From Litsea cubeba (Eukaryota > Streptophyta > Magnoliopsida > Laurales > Lauraceae), in assembly GCA_012931725.1 (NCBI GenBank), contig CM022949.1:69596997-69660996 (forward strand): DNA of 64,000 nt, in the 5' to 3' direction. The position numbers and the translations under genes were made by a program. Shown here piece after piece: positions 11,663 to 22,978 of this stretch; the stretch's first letter is position 1, and the number at the start of each line of letters is the position of its first letter. The notes beneath the pieces are model-generated. The model worked only from the letters and a program-made list of their open reading frames with translations. It did no database searches and had not been told where the DNA came from.

Positions 11663-13510
11663 GGTATTTGACCTGGAAAGCCATGGCTTCTTTGGAGGAA
11701 ACCCCTTTAAAACACTTTTGAGTTTCTTGATCACAAAATTATAGTTTTCATGCATCATTTTATGTTACCTTGTGGACTTAATTAGGATAATTTGCACTCA
11801 ATCTCATAGAATTTCATAATTCCATGCATTTGAGCATCAAAATTGGAATTTTAGTCAAAATCATCAATCTTGCATGAATTTTATGAAATCATTGGTTTAC
11901 ATCATCTTAATGTCACACAAATTAGCTTTTTGATTCTTGCATCATGAATTAGTTCATGGAAAATCATCCAATGGTGCATTCATGTGCATGATCTCATTTG
12001 GGTCCCAAGCATGACATTTATGAATTTTTATACATATGAGGGCTGAATTATTTTTTTATTCTTGTAGGAAATCTTTTGTAATGGGATCCACTTGAAGAGA
12101 AATTAAAGATGGAAAGAAAGATTCACATGGTCCAACAAGCAATATCCCATTCCACTATACAAGTCCCACATGGAGGAGATTCACACGTCCAATGACTTAC
12201 ACCATCTTACCAAGAAGTTAAAATCTCTCGAAAAGTTGTTAAGAAATCCACCTTAACCTGACATTTAGGAGAAGAATTTGCAAAAGATTAGCAAGTCAAG
12301 AGAGAATCAAGGAAGTCACGTTGAATTATCACCTAGGCTTGGAATGTATGAAGAGAAACAAAGAAGGTTCTAGCAAAGTGATTCTTGGGAAAGTCTTTCT
12401 AAAAGCAGTTATGATGGATCATTGGTGGGCCATGGTAAAAGGAGATATGATTATATGAGTTTCTTGGTGGCCACTCAAAGAGCTTGATTTAGAAAGAATT
12501 GTAGCCAAACAAGGAAGACAATTCCATTTAGAATTATTAAGTCATGGAAACAAAAACGTGAATGGATGGCAAGTGTTGTAGGAAAATAAAGAAACCTGAT
12601 TCTATATAATGGACGTCCATAGCTTCATGCAAGGGATCCATTCTCCAGGGGCATCTCACGTCCAAACAATTCAACCCATTTTTTTTATTAGTTTATTCTC
12701 TCCTAGCCACACCTTCTTTTCCTTACTCCATTATTTTATTTTGGTAGCCTTGTGCCATGTCCAAGGATTTATTTTGAAGGAGAATCTTTGTGAAGGGGAT
12801 GTTGTAATTGTCATGAAGTATTCAATGAAAATCATATCTTTTACAATGGAGGATTAGATTCTTTTGGATCGGAGCACAAAGTGAAGTTAAGTAATTTTAT
12901 TTTCATTTTATGTCTTTAATTTAATCTTTATGTTTCTATGATGCATGTTTAGTAGAATAATAGATCTGCCTTCGTGCCGCAGGCAAACCTCCCCTTTATA
13001 TTTTAATTAAATTTCTTTTTATTCAGTTAATCTTCTTTTGATAGAATATACTTAGGTTTTTATGCCTTTGATATTTTATGCTTAATTTGTTAACTTATAT
13101 TCAAAGTAATTTATATTTTATGAGGTGATGGAGATCTTGGGTTTTTCATCTTAAGAATTGAATTAAAAAGAAAAAAAGAATATCTTCTGGATCAGAAACA
13201 TTGAGTTGTTTCTGATCTGAGTTATTTGCAAGACAAAAGATTAAATTAAAGTATGTGGTTTGAGAATTGAAATTAATTAATGGACTCTTTGTTGCTTTGA
13301 CTCTTTGTTGCTTTGATCTACCTTTGTCATTATTGTTATCCGTTCATCTTGCATAGTAGCTTTATCTCTCATTCAAATCTTGATCTATTTTTATATTCAC
13401 TTAAAAAAAATCAGATTTAGTAAAATAAAAAAAAAGATTTCAGTAGTGCTCCCTGTGGGATTGAACCTGTACTTGCCACTGTCTCAAAAAGACAGCTGTG
13501 CACTTGAGTA
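11663..13510 (+). mobile_element. LTR-like noncoding DNA inserted in the LINE, family unassigned
   Basis: AT-rich DNA without coding capacity. A TATA-like CTATATAATGG occurs near 12.60 kb. Near the right edge is CCCTGTGGGATTGAACC, followed by ACTTGCCACTGTC, a pattern common near the 3' end of plant LTRs. The left limit is uncertain. It may represent one solo LTR that was itself hit by the Pack-MULE-like element. Confidence 0.35.
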
Positions 13511-13539
13511 TTAGAAGATTGAATTTAATTTCATATCAT

Positions 13540-13810
13540 TTCTTTCTTTCCAAAGGCAAATGACCGCCAGAAAAGATGTTTTCCACATTATTTTCCCTCT
13601 AGCATAGCCAACTCCCATAGACCAGGCCTGAAAGGAAGCATTCAGAGAATCCTGCGGAACCTAGAAGCAATCGAACCAAGATAGGGCCGAGCTCGATAAA
13701 AAGGTAGCCACCTCGCAATGCAAAAAAAGGTGGTCTACTGATTCAGCATCCCTCAAGCACATAGGACAGCAGTTAACAATAATAATGTTGTGCCTGCGAA
13801 GATGGTCCAT
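13540..13810 (-). pseudogene. LINE zinc-binding (zf-RVT) region
   Basis: The minus strand gives CCPMCLRDAESVDHLFLHC, the Cys-Cys-His-Cys pattern of the reverse-transcriptase zinc-binding domain. It continues into FFQAWSMGVGYARGKIMW and CLWKERND, separated by a stop. About 200 residues normally found between RT and this domain are missing, replaced by the 13815-14090 insert. Confidence 0.8.
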
Positions 13811-13814
13811 AATG

Positions 13815-14090
13815 AGGATCATGGATCAAAATAGCGGCTGCTATATCTTCACTGCTACGCTAAATGGCATTTAGTGTCGTTCACATCCGTAGCGGCCGCT
13901 ACGGGGCCGCTACGGGGACGTTACGGAGTGTGAAATTTTTCTACTTTTGAAAAAATCTCAAAATGTATAATAATACTTATTTCTTTTCTTTTTTTCTCCA
14001 AATAACATTTTTATGCAACTCTTCTACTCTTTTATGTTTAAAAGAACACCAAAATGCACACGATCTCGCCGAATTATAGTGGATATGGAG
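13815..14090. other. short insert with GC palindrome, replacing part of the LINE
   Basis: About 280 bp of non-LINE sequence separate two LINE parts that should be about 600 bp apart in an intact element. It begins near GATCATGGATCAAAATAGCGG and contains the perfect 18-bp palindrome CCGTAGCGGCCGCTACGG at 13887-13904, followed by two more CCGCTACGGGG-type words. No flanking duplication was found, so deletion with filler is as likely as insertion. Confidence 0.45.
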
Positions 14091-14095
14091 AGTTC

Positions 14096-15368
14096 TTACT
14101 TGACCATCACAACTTCCTTCCACAAACTGTTCTGACCATCACCAAGCCACCACAACCATTTTCCAACAAGAGCTTCATTGACTAACTTCAAGGGTCTAAT
14201 ACCTAGACCTCCTTCCTTTTTAGATTTACAGATCTTGCTCCAATTTAGAAGATGTATTCTATTCCTTTGAGCCTCCCTTTCCAAAGAAAATTGCACGGAA
14301 GTGTTTCCATGTGCTGAGATACTGACACCGGGCATTTGAAGATTGATATAAAATAGATGGAGAGATTAGAGAGAACTAATTTGATAAAGGTTATCCTTCC
14401 TCCCAAGGATAAATAACTGGCTTTCCATATAGCCAGTTTGTTACTAACCCTTTCAATGATCGGGTCCCATAGAGACCTAGATGCTGCACCCAAACAAAGC
14501 GGAAGGCTCAGATAGGAAGTTAGGAGGGAACCAATTTTACAGCCCATGACATCTGCTAATTCGCCCATTTGGATATCATTTGTGCGGACCCCAATCACCT
14601 CGCTTTTGAAGAAGTTCACTTTCAAGCCTGAGGAAGCTTTGAAGCACAGCAGGATGGCCTTCAGATTTAAGATATGATCCAACTCAGCATCACAGAAAAT
14701 TAAAGTATCATCCGCAAAAGTATCATTAGCTACTTCAAAACCTTTAATCAGATTTGCAGAATTGTCGGCGTCTATCATCCGGCTTAGAGCTTCACCCACA
14801 ATAACGAAAAGGAAAGGGGATAAGGTATCACCTTGACTAATTCCTCTCTCGGCTTTGAAGAAGCCTTTGGGAGAACCATTGATGAGAAAAGAAAAATGAG
14901 CCGATGACACACATGCCTTTATCCATGTCTTCCACTGATTACCAAAATCCATACGACCTAGCAAGTAAAGCAAGAAATCCGAATCAACCCTGTCAAAAGC
15001 TTTCTCAAAGCCTAATTTACAAATCAGACCCAGCTTCTTTGATTGGTGCCTCGAATGAAGACATTCATTAGCTACTAATACACTATCAAAAATTTGTCTC
15101 CCCTTACAAACAATGCTTGGTTCTTTGAAATGATTGAAGGTAATACCTTTTGAAGTCTACCAGCCAAGACTTTAGCAATAATATTGTAGATGCTACCAAT
15201 TAGGCTTATTGGGCGAAAATCTTTAATCCCTTCGACACCTGACTTTTTAGGGATTAAGGCAATAAAAGAGGCAACCTATATCTTTTGAGAGAAAACCCCT
15301 ATTGAAGAATTCTGGCACAAAGTCCATGACTTCCACCTTGAGATCCTCCCAAAAAGTATGAAAGAAAA
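14096..15368 (-). pseudogene. LINE reverse transcriptase
   Basis: The best preserved LINE piece is 242 codons (14245-14973) with GFFKAERGISQGDTLSPFLF, the catalytic FADDTLIF box, and LKVNFFKSEVIG. The thumb and KWLWWLGDGQNSLWKEV lie in the next frame down to 14096. Upstream to 15368 the fingers are broken by stops but recognisable (KLGLICKLGFEKAFDRV). Its start abuts the MULE target duplication at 15369-15378. The enzyme would copy LINE RNA at the nicked target site; this copy is dead. Confidence 0.92.
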
Positions 15369-15378
15369 CCATCGAAAA
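15369..15378. repeat. 10-bp target-site duplication, left copy (CCATCGAAAA)
   Basis: Identical to 19675-19684. The pair brackets the 4.3-kb MULE, and a length of 9-11 bp is diagnostic of Mutator-like insertion. Confidence 0.9.
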
Positions 15379-16156
15379 GGGTGCATCTAAAAACAGATGT
15401 GTTTTTGTTGGATACAGATGCACCCTTTTTCATTTGAAAGGGACAAGTGAATCTTAACGTACGAAAAGGAGGGAGAAAAAAAAGCCCACGTCATGTCACT
15501 ATTTTAAAAAATGAGATTTTACATGCTTTCAAAATCCCACTTACACAGTTGCACTCCAACCGGTCATCTCATCAAATCATTTTAAAGACACCAAGACAAG
15601 CACTTTGTGAGGATTGGAACACGTGGAGTCCGGTTCCAACTATTTTCTAGATATGAGTCTGATGACCCACCTAAGATATAGCATATGAAAAAAATATCAT
15701 TTCCCTGCTCCAAGAAGCTATGCTGTTGCTAACGTGAACTGCTATCTGGGGAATTTTTTTTTTTTGGGAACCCAAATCTAGCATTCCGTAATAAGATGGG
15801 CCCATTTTTCATTTGAAATAAAGCCTTTTATTTACTGGGACCTACCATTAGTTTTTCTATACCCCTCTTCATTTTACGGGTGCACTGTTTGCTGTGACTT
15901 GAATGTACATTGGATAATTGAAGAGGTTGGATGAAACATGTAATAAGCTTTTAATATGTCATTGCATTTGTCACTACTGAAGAAGAATAGTCAAGTCTAA
16001 TCTTGACTTTGACTGGGAACTAAATCAAACACGGTCAAAATTACTAAGTGAAAAAAGAAATAAAAAACAGAGAACATAAAAACATAGAATGGATAGTCTA
16101 GATTGGCTTCGAACAATATTAATTAGAATCAACAACAAAATAGTCTTCAAACAATA

Positions 16157-17008
16157 CTAATCAGAATCCAAATGTACAGTAGGTTGGGATACAGTAGATG
16201 GATTCCATATCCGCTTGTAGTCTTCAAAGTTTTGTTCATAAATTAAAGCCCATTGTGCTGCACATTGGTGTCTGTATGCACCCCATTGGATCATGATAGG
16301 GCGCATTGGAAGATTGGGAACCAAGGATACCTCCACAAAGTGGTTCTGATTGACATGTCCAATGCAAATTACATGTTGTTCTTGTGGTGGTGGTGGTGCA
16401 GACCGTAGAGGAAGAAACATCATGCTCTGTGATTCACTAATTAGAATGAAAACCACATTATACCATGACGTAATCAAGTGACCCATGTCCGGCAAATTCA
16501 TCCAATGAAGCAATGGTGCTGGCTTATCTGTCTAAAAAAATGTCAGCGCTTCTCTTATGTGCGAAAGCCTTTTGTAACTTTCATACAAGGATGCATACTC
16601 ATCAACATTGTTGTTCAACTCAGTTAGCATACCATACCTTACAATAGCCCATGCATTTTGACCTTCATCCATACGTAAAGCCATAGCGACGCTACGAAAC
16701 CCGTAATTCCCATCAGCAATGACATCGGTCACAGATGTAATATACGGAAGCAAATGAGGTGGAAACTGGTGGACGTAACTATGTGAGCCATAATCTGAAT
16801 AGAAATCAGTAGAAAAGTGGTCAACGTAACTATGTGAGCCAAAATCCGGGTACAATTCAACATGAAACTGGTCAACGTAACTACATGAGCCAAACTCTGG
16901 ATGCAAATCTGTATGCAACTGGTCCATGTTACTATGCTGGCCAAAGTTAGGATGTACAATAGTAGGAAACTGGTCACTGCTCTTATGTTGACCAAACTCC
17001 AACTGCAT
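16157..17008 (-). pseudogene. OTU-like cysteine protease domain of the MULE, catalytic Cys lost
   Basis: The frame at 16532-17008 begins with about five 17-residue repeats of the FGSHSYVDQF type (51-bp DNA period). It then carries VIADGNYGFRSVAMAL, the OTU active-site block; the family has Cys where Tyr is seen here (codon TAC in place of TGC/TGT). After a break, 16157-16513 supplies the His block NQNHFVEVSLVP and a terminal WNPST segment. OTU proteins normally cleave ubiquitin-type conjugates. Fusion to MULE transposases is known in plants. With Tyr at the nucleophile this copy should be inactive. Confidence 0.8.
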
Positions 17009-17029
17009 ATCAGTAGAAAATCTTCGAGG

Positions 17030-18596
17030 TTATGGCGCTGGGGGAACATAAGATGATGCAAAACTGTGCCTGCCTGGTACAAAAAAAGAATCATTAGCCT
17101 CGGCATATTCAAATCCTGATGGGTCTCTTCGAGTCGATGTAATATCTTTTTTCTTTGAAGTAGGTCGTCCACGACCTTGCTTCTTCACCTCTGGCTCTGC
17201 AAGTAAAGTGGTTGAGGGATTAATAATTTCACGTAATTCTTGTAACCACCGAATTTTACCTGACCGAGGCTTTTTTTTGAATTGGTCGGCCAACAATTCT
17301 AACTCAACATTGCAGTTTAAATCATCATCCTCTACTGTAGTGGTAGGCATGAAGTCCAGCTTCCTCCAGAACAGATCAATAGAAGATAGTGGAATTGGAC
17401 GACCCTCCGAGATATATGTATAGATTTCATGTGCACATGGCAGACCGTGACTTAATCGGATTTGACAACCACAAGTTTCAAGATCATCCCCAACAATATG
17501 AGAACGTTTTGTTTCTTCTAAAATGTGATACATTGCAGAACAAGAAGCAAAACCTCTCAGTTCGTCGTATAATGAGTGCCTGAAATCACGTCGCACAAGA
17601 TTGACACTTCGTTCCAACGATGCTTTAATGGATGTGGATTGCTCCTCCAATAGATTATGAACGTGTGACCATACGGACTCAAAGTTGCCCATTGAATTAC
17701 ATAAATGCCTTTTCAACCTTGCATGTTGACTTTCAGCTCGATTCGTCGTCCTGTTACCGCAATGCATTGATCTGTTGGTCCAGGCTTTCACAAATTTCTC
17801 CTTATATTTATTCAGCCATGTCGTTTTGATGTAATTGACTGCTTAAGGATATCTGCGAAATGATTGCTCAATAGTCAGCAACCTCTTGGAATACTCTTCG
17901 GTGGTATCAGAGTCAACTAGATAAAACCAGTTGGAGTAGAAACTCACCCATACATGCTTTTCTTCGAATAGCTTCTTACAATTTGTTAATATATTCCTCC
18001 CAATATGCCATTTGCACAACAAAGTGGTTGACTCGGGGAAAACGCGATCCACAGCATTCATTAACGCTAAATCTTTGTCAGTCAACACCACTCGCGGTAA
18101 TGAAATGGACAATTGCATTTTCTAGTACTAGTCTTCTTCGACGAAATCTTTATTGACCGGTAATGTCCACTTCGCTCACATTGCATAAGCAAGTAAGGCT
18201 TCTGACCAAATTCACCTTGATTCGAACTTGCAATCGTCAAAATAAATCCAACTGCACGCCCAACTGCTCGTGCCCATTGAATTAATTCTTCGCAACATTT
18301 AAATACCTAAGAATGAAAAAAGTAATTAGTATTTATTCAAATTAAAAAGACTAAGAAATAAAAAATTTAATTATACCATATTAGCTGTAAACTGCTCCGT
18401 ATAATCAGTTTGAACTTGAATATTTTCTAATGCTGCTGTAATCACTTCGCATTGGTCATCCTGTTTTACATTAACTAGCAAAATTAGTGCGTATTTAGTC
18501 AACAATTAGTTAGTGTAATATTAAATAAAAATTTACCTCAGTTGAATCACTTGACAAGCGTAAATCTTTACCCCATAACTTAATACGTTCGTCCAT
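17030..18596 (-). pseudogene. MULE transposase with SWIM finger, internally deleted
   Basis: A start at 18596 (MDERIKLWGKDL) leads through two likely GT-AG introns (about 18466-18540 and 18309-18378) to a FAR1-type DNA-binding segment (QCERSGHYRSIKISSKK, KCNCPF). It joins directly, out of frame, to SISLPRVVLTDKDLALM (second catalytic Asp) and LLCKWHIGRNI. The first catalytic Asp region is therefore deleted. After a gap, 17030-17791 has the Glu block NRAESQHARLK, the SWIM finger CGCQIRLSHGLPCAHEI and a basic KKQGRGRPTSKKK tail. The protein cannot be a complete DDE transposase. Confidence 0.88.
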
Positions 18597-19674
18597 AATA
18601 CCGAATAGTATCCGAAGGGATAAGAGAATTGAGAAAACCAAAAATGTAGATTAGAGAAGTTGAGAAGAGAATAAATAATTTTTGGAAAAACCTCATCCAA
18701 AGAAGTAGTATTTATAGAGTATGTAATGCAAGTTGTTCTTTACAATTTTCAATATATGATCATTTAGTTCAGAGAATATATTCTCTATTTTCAGGGAATA
18801 TATTCCCTGAACTAGATGTTTTGTCTGAATTGATTTTGTCATTTCTCTCACATGTGTACCTGCCAAGTACAATCATACTCATAGGGATGTAGAGTGAGTT
18901 CAAGTGCATTTAGAATGGCCCTTCATAGAGTCATAGCAATACCCTGTTTTTCTTTAGCTTCGAGAGTCGCGCCAAGAGAGGACAGCACCGGTCAATCATC
19001 TCATCTGCATCCAGCAAAATTAGAACTGCATTTAGAATTTTTCTTGGGGCACATCATGGCATCATAGGTTGGGATAGCACATGAAGATGATAAATGATAT
19101 CAGTGGCCAGGCTATGAGTCCATGATGGCTACTAATAGGCCAGTCACATCGTACGGTCACATGTGATGGTGCCACTGCCATCGTACGGTCTAATCCCTTT
19201 TCTTTTCTTCTCCACGGACCCATTTGTTTGTTTCGTATGTAACCCATGTGGGACCCATGTTCAAAAAAAAAAAAAGCAGGACAGGTTGGATGATAAAAAA
19301 AAAGACTATGTGGGAAGGAAAGATTTAAATCAGGAGATGGATGGATGGATGATATTGCACAACCAGATAGGGCTGAATGTGGATGGATTGTGGAATGGAG
19401 ATAAATGACAACGCATAATAATAAGTCATCGAGATGCGTGCTCTAAGAATGGGATTAGAGTGGTGAGCTGTTGTCCAATGCCCACCTTCTTTTCTTTGAT
19501 ACAAGAGGAGAGAGAGAGAAAGAGAATAAAAAGGAGGGAACAGTGGTACCGGGAGAGTCAGGAGATAGAAAAAAGTCATTCTCATCTGACATTAGCAAAT
19601 GCAAGACATTAATAAAAGTCTTTGGAAAACGTACATCTACCTTAAGTAAAAACCCATCTGCATTTAAATTTTGT

Positions 19675-19684
19675 CCATCGAAAA
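19675..19684. repeat. 10-bp target-site duplication, right copy
   Basis: CCATCGAAAA, matching 15369-15378. The LINE resumes immediately to the right. Confidence 0.9.
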
Positions 19685-20191
19685 TCCATTCAGACCAGGC
19701 GCTCTATCATTGCCCAAATCGAGCACTGCCGCTATCACCTCGTCTTCAGAAAAAGGTCGCTCCATCCATGTAGCCTTTGTAGCATCAATTTGGCTGAAAG
19801 GAAGATTGTCGAGAGAGTTATGTGCTCCACAATGTCTTCTCTTTTCCCCAGGCGCTGATTACCATCAACTATTATTGAAATTTTGTTGAATCTGTTTCTT
19901 GCATAAGCCAAACTATGGAAAAACCTTGTATTTTTATCACCCTCCTTAAGCCATTTACACCTTGATCTTTGTATCTATTTCACTTCTTGCTCAAATAGCT
20001 TCCTTAGCAACATATTCTTCAAATTCAGTCTTTGATCCCTATCCTCGGCAACAAGAATCCCAGCTTCCTCCTTGATGTCTAATTCTTGAATCTTCTGAAG
20101 AAGTTCAGAAATTACAGTCTCCACCAAACCATAATGGTCACGTACCCAGTCCTTGATTTTCATTTTCAGAAGCTTTAGTTTTTTTGAGAGC
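19685..20191 (-). pseudogene. LINE segment between endonuclease and reverse transcriptase
   Basis: The minus strand gives MKIKDWVRDHYGLVETVISE, a charged helix, WLKEGDKNTRFFHSLAYARN (a hallmark LINE motif), ERPFSEDEVIAAV and RAPGLNGFSM. The last of these joins VFFHTFWEDLK at 15.37 kb once the MULE is removed. Stops are few, so this part is only lightly decayed. Confidence 0.85.
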
Positions 20192-20196
20192 TTATA
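20192..20196. repeat. 5-bp target-site duplication TTATA, left copy
   Basis: Matches 23970-23974 across the 3.77-kb solo LTR. Confidence 0.9.
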
Positions 20197-21577
20197 TGTA
20201 AGATCCCGACCCCAGTCCTTTTGTTTAGCATTGTTTTAATCGTGGTTTAACTTGTTAAGTGAGATTTGATTTAATTTGACCGCGTATTTGAGTTTGACCG
20301 GATTTTTCCTTGCCTTGGAGATTTTGTAGACCGTTGACTTTGGTTTGACCCGGTCCTTATGATTTGTATTTTTATGGGAAATTACTTTGGATTTCTAAAA
20401 ATTCTGGATTTAGTGTATCTCGACTTATTTTATGAAGTTTAACAACTTTCATGTTTTGATCATTTTGATTTGATACTCAAAAATCACGTTTTTCGAGGAA
20501 AAGGGCAAAACTGACTTTTCACCCTAAATCTGTCCATGAATTTCGAAAATTTCAGAAATTGGGGAAAATATACTTTTTGGAAACTAGATATTTCGCCGAT
20601 CGTTTTTGTCTTCTTCGTCGTTTTCGTTCGGGGCCCGCAAATGTGAGTTTCAGCCTTGTGAAGTTTGGGGCCCACAAGACCCACCTTATAAGAGGGGAAC
20701 CCCTCTCTTCTTCTCCTTCATTCGTTTCCAGCAAGGGTTTGAGCTAGGGCTCTTTCCCTCTCTTCCCACTCTTTCTCTCTCATCTGAAACACCTCTCTCT
20801 TGGAGCTTTCATGGAGATTTGATCTCACCTCCTTCTTCCCCAACTCTCAAGCATTCCAAAGACCCCATTTTCAAGAACATTGGGCTAGGACAACCCTCCT
20901 CTTCAAGCCCTTCTTCTTATTTGGAACACCCAAAGGTTAGCAATGGTTTTCTTTTCCTTAGATCTTTGTTTTCCTCCTCATTTGGAGTGTTTTAATCCCA
21001 CATGCAATGGGTTTTCATGGAGTTTGGAAAATGGTGGATTTCTAGGGTTTCTTCTTAAAGCTATTTTGGGGGTTTTATGATTTTGGAGCTTGAGGCCATT
21101 AGAGGACTTTCATAGAGTGTTTTGCATCTTCTCTTGACCAAGGCAAGTGGATTTCCAATTAATATGATGTTTTCTCTCATTTGGTTATATTTCATGATTT
21201 TCTTTTCTTTGTGCTAATCTTCTTTAATCATGGTTTTACTTTGATTAAATGAACCAATGTGTGTGGATTTCCATTTTTATGTATGGTCTTACAATGTGTT
21301 GGAAGTGGCTTTCATCTTGGTGATGTAGAAAACTTGATTTCCTTGTGTTAAATAGTGTGTTCAAAGAAAGGGGAGAAAACTTTGCTTTAATAGTGTTGTG
21401 TTGGGATTAATTAGAATGAATTATGGATGGTTTGATGAGTTTGGAAGGTCAAGGAAGGGCCCAACAATTCATGGAATTGAGTATGAATGAAAAGGAATGG
21501 AAATGAGCAAGAAAAGAGGAAGAAAAACAAAAAAAAATGGAGGTTTTCTGCACTCGGGCCGGACTGGGCAGGCCCAG

Positions 21578-21735
21578 TCCGCTCGAGCGACCCACTGGGT
21601 CGCTCGAGCGGACCAGGCACTGTCTGGGTCCGCTCGAGCGACCCACTGGGCCGCTCGAGCGACCCACTGGGCCGCTCGAGCGACCCAGCTTCTGTCTGGG
21701 TCCGCTCGAGCGGGCCTGGGTCCGCTCGAGCGAGC
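21578..21735. repeat. array of seven CGCTCGAGCG palindromes
   Basis: The 10-bp palindrome CGCTCGAGCG recurs seven times at 20-50 bp intervals, mostly within GCTCGAGCGACCCACTGGG units. The array lies about 0.9 kb downstream of the TATA-like site of the solo LTR. It contains many CpG sites, which is unusual for this AT-rich window. Confidence 0.9.
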
Positions 21736-22906
21736 CCAGTTCAGTCTGGGCTCGGGTTTGGGCCTGTTTTGGGGATTTTTGTGGGCCAGTTTGTTGGGGC
21801 TTCCTTGGGCCTGTTTCAAGTCAGTTTTTGGGCCAATTCGAGATCTGATATTGGGTCATCTTGGGTCTAGCTTTAGAGCTGATTTAAGGGCTGTTTGTGG
21901 GCCTGTTTCAAGTTAGTTTTGGGTTTGTTTCCAAACTTGTTTCTTGTCCATTAAAGGATTTGCTTTGGGCTGTTTTTAAAGTTGGTTTTGTGGGCCAATA
22001 AAGGTTTAGCTTTGGGCTGTTTCTAAGGTTTGTTTTATGAGCCACTCAAGGTTTAGTTTTGAACTATTTTAAAACTTGGTTCGTGGGCCTGTTCAAGGTT
22101 GGTTTTGGATTGTTATTGAGGACTATTTTGGAAGTGGATTAAGGCCAACTATGGGCCTACTTTAAAGAGTTTGGATTTACTTGTGATGCTCGGAATTTGT
22201 GAAATGGGAATGATGTGAGAATGAGCTTATGTGAGATTATCCGGGAACCTTTCGGGTCTCAATGTGCACTTTATCATTTAAACATTATGGATTTTCATTG
22301 GCATCAAACACATTCTTTATTAATCAATGTTTAAAGGTTAAACGTGCATTGTGATGGTTCCTCGGTAAATCATTAAGTCATTCTCCACTATCCATTCCAT
22401 TTCAAGTCAGAAAAATGTGTTTGTATTTGCATTTGAATTCGTATTTGTTTTCTTTGGTGAACTAACTTAAATAGCATCAATGATTTGTTATAAAATCATG
22501 TGTCTTCCCATGTTCAAAAGGGTTGATCGTATGATTTTATGCAAATCACCTTGATGCGTATTTGAACGGTTTACCAGAGATATTCGTATGTTTCTCCGAT
22601 TCGATTTGAAAAGAGATTGAGTATGTTCGTTACATTCGGGATTTCTTCGATAAGACTATTGTTTTGACAACACTAGTATTTGAAAACAAAACCCCGAGGC
22701 AAGACGGGGCCAGAGCTAGTGGTGTGAGCCCCTGAGCCAAAGGGATTAGTATTATGTTAGATTTGTATCTGTTTGAGTTTGAAAACTAAAGGCACCACTA
22801 GGCTTAGGTCACCTTGTCGGGCTGATCACCCGGCTTGAGATCTTTACTTTGTCCGCCAGCTGCAGCTTGGATTCTGTCTGTACCGACCATGGCAACGGTA
22901 ATTATC

Positions 22907-22978
22907 TGCCGGTCCCATTTGTATGGCTACGGTTCTGATACTTTTGATCTGCCGGTCCCATTTGTATGGCTACGGTTC
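22907..22978. repeat. short tandem duplication in the solo LTR
   Basis: CTGCCGGTCCCATTTGTATG plus GCTACGGTTC occurs twice, about 42 bp apart. Confidence 0.85.

Larger units (their letters stand above)
15379..19674 (-). mobile_element. Mutator-like element (MULE) with SWIM and OTU domains
   Basis: 4296 bp between perfect 10-bp duplications CCATCGAAAA. The left end begins GGGTGCATCTAAAAACAGATG. The right end, reversed, contains AAATGCAGATGGGTTTTT, then GTAGATGTACG, giving imperfect terminal inverted repeats of about 40-50 bp. The left end also folds on itself (AAGGGTGCATCT with AGATGCACCC). The minus strand encodes transposase and OTU pieces from about 18.6 down to 16.16 kb. The remaining 18.6-19.67 kb is 5' noncoding DNA with a 48-bp palindrome at 18766-18813. 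It sits inside the LINE reverse transcriptase. Confidence 0.9.

Noticed and set aside
21411..21916. Several overlapping 100-140 codon frames on both strands
   Set aside because: They arise from the CGCTCGAGCG repeat array, which lacks stops in most frames; repetitive translation, no domain.
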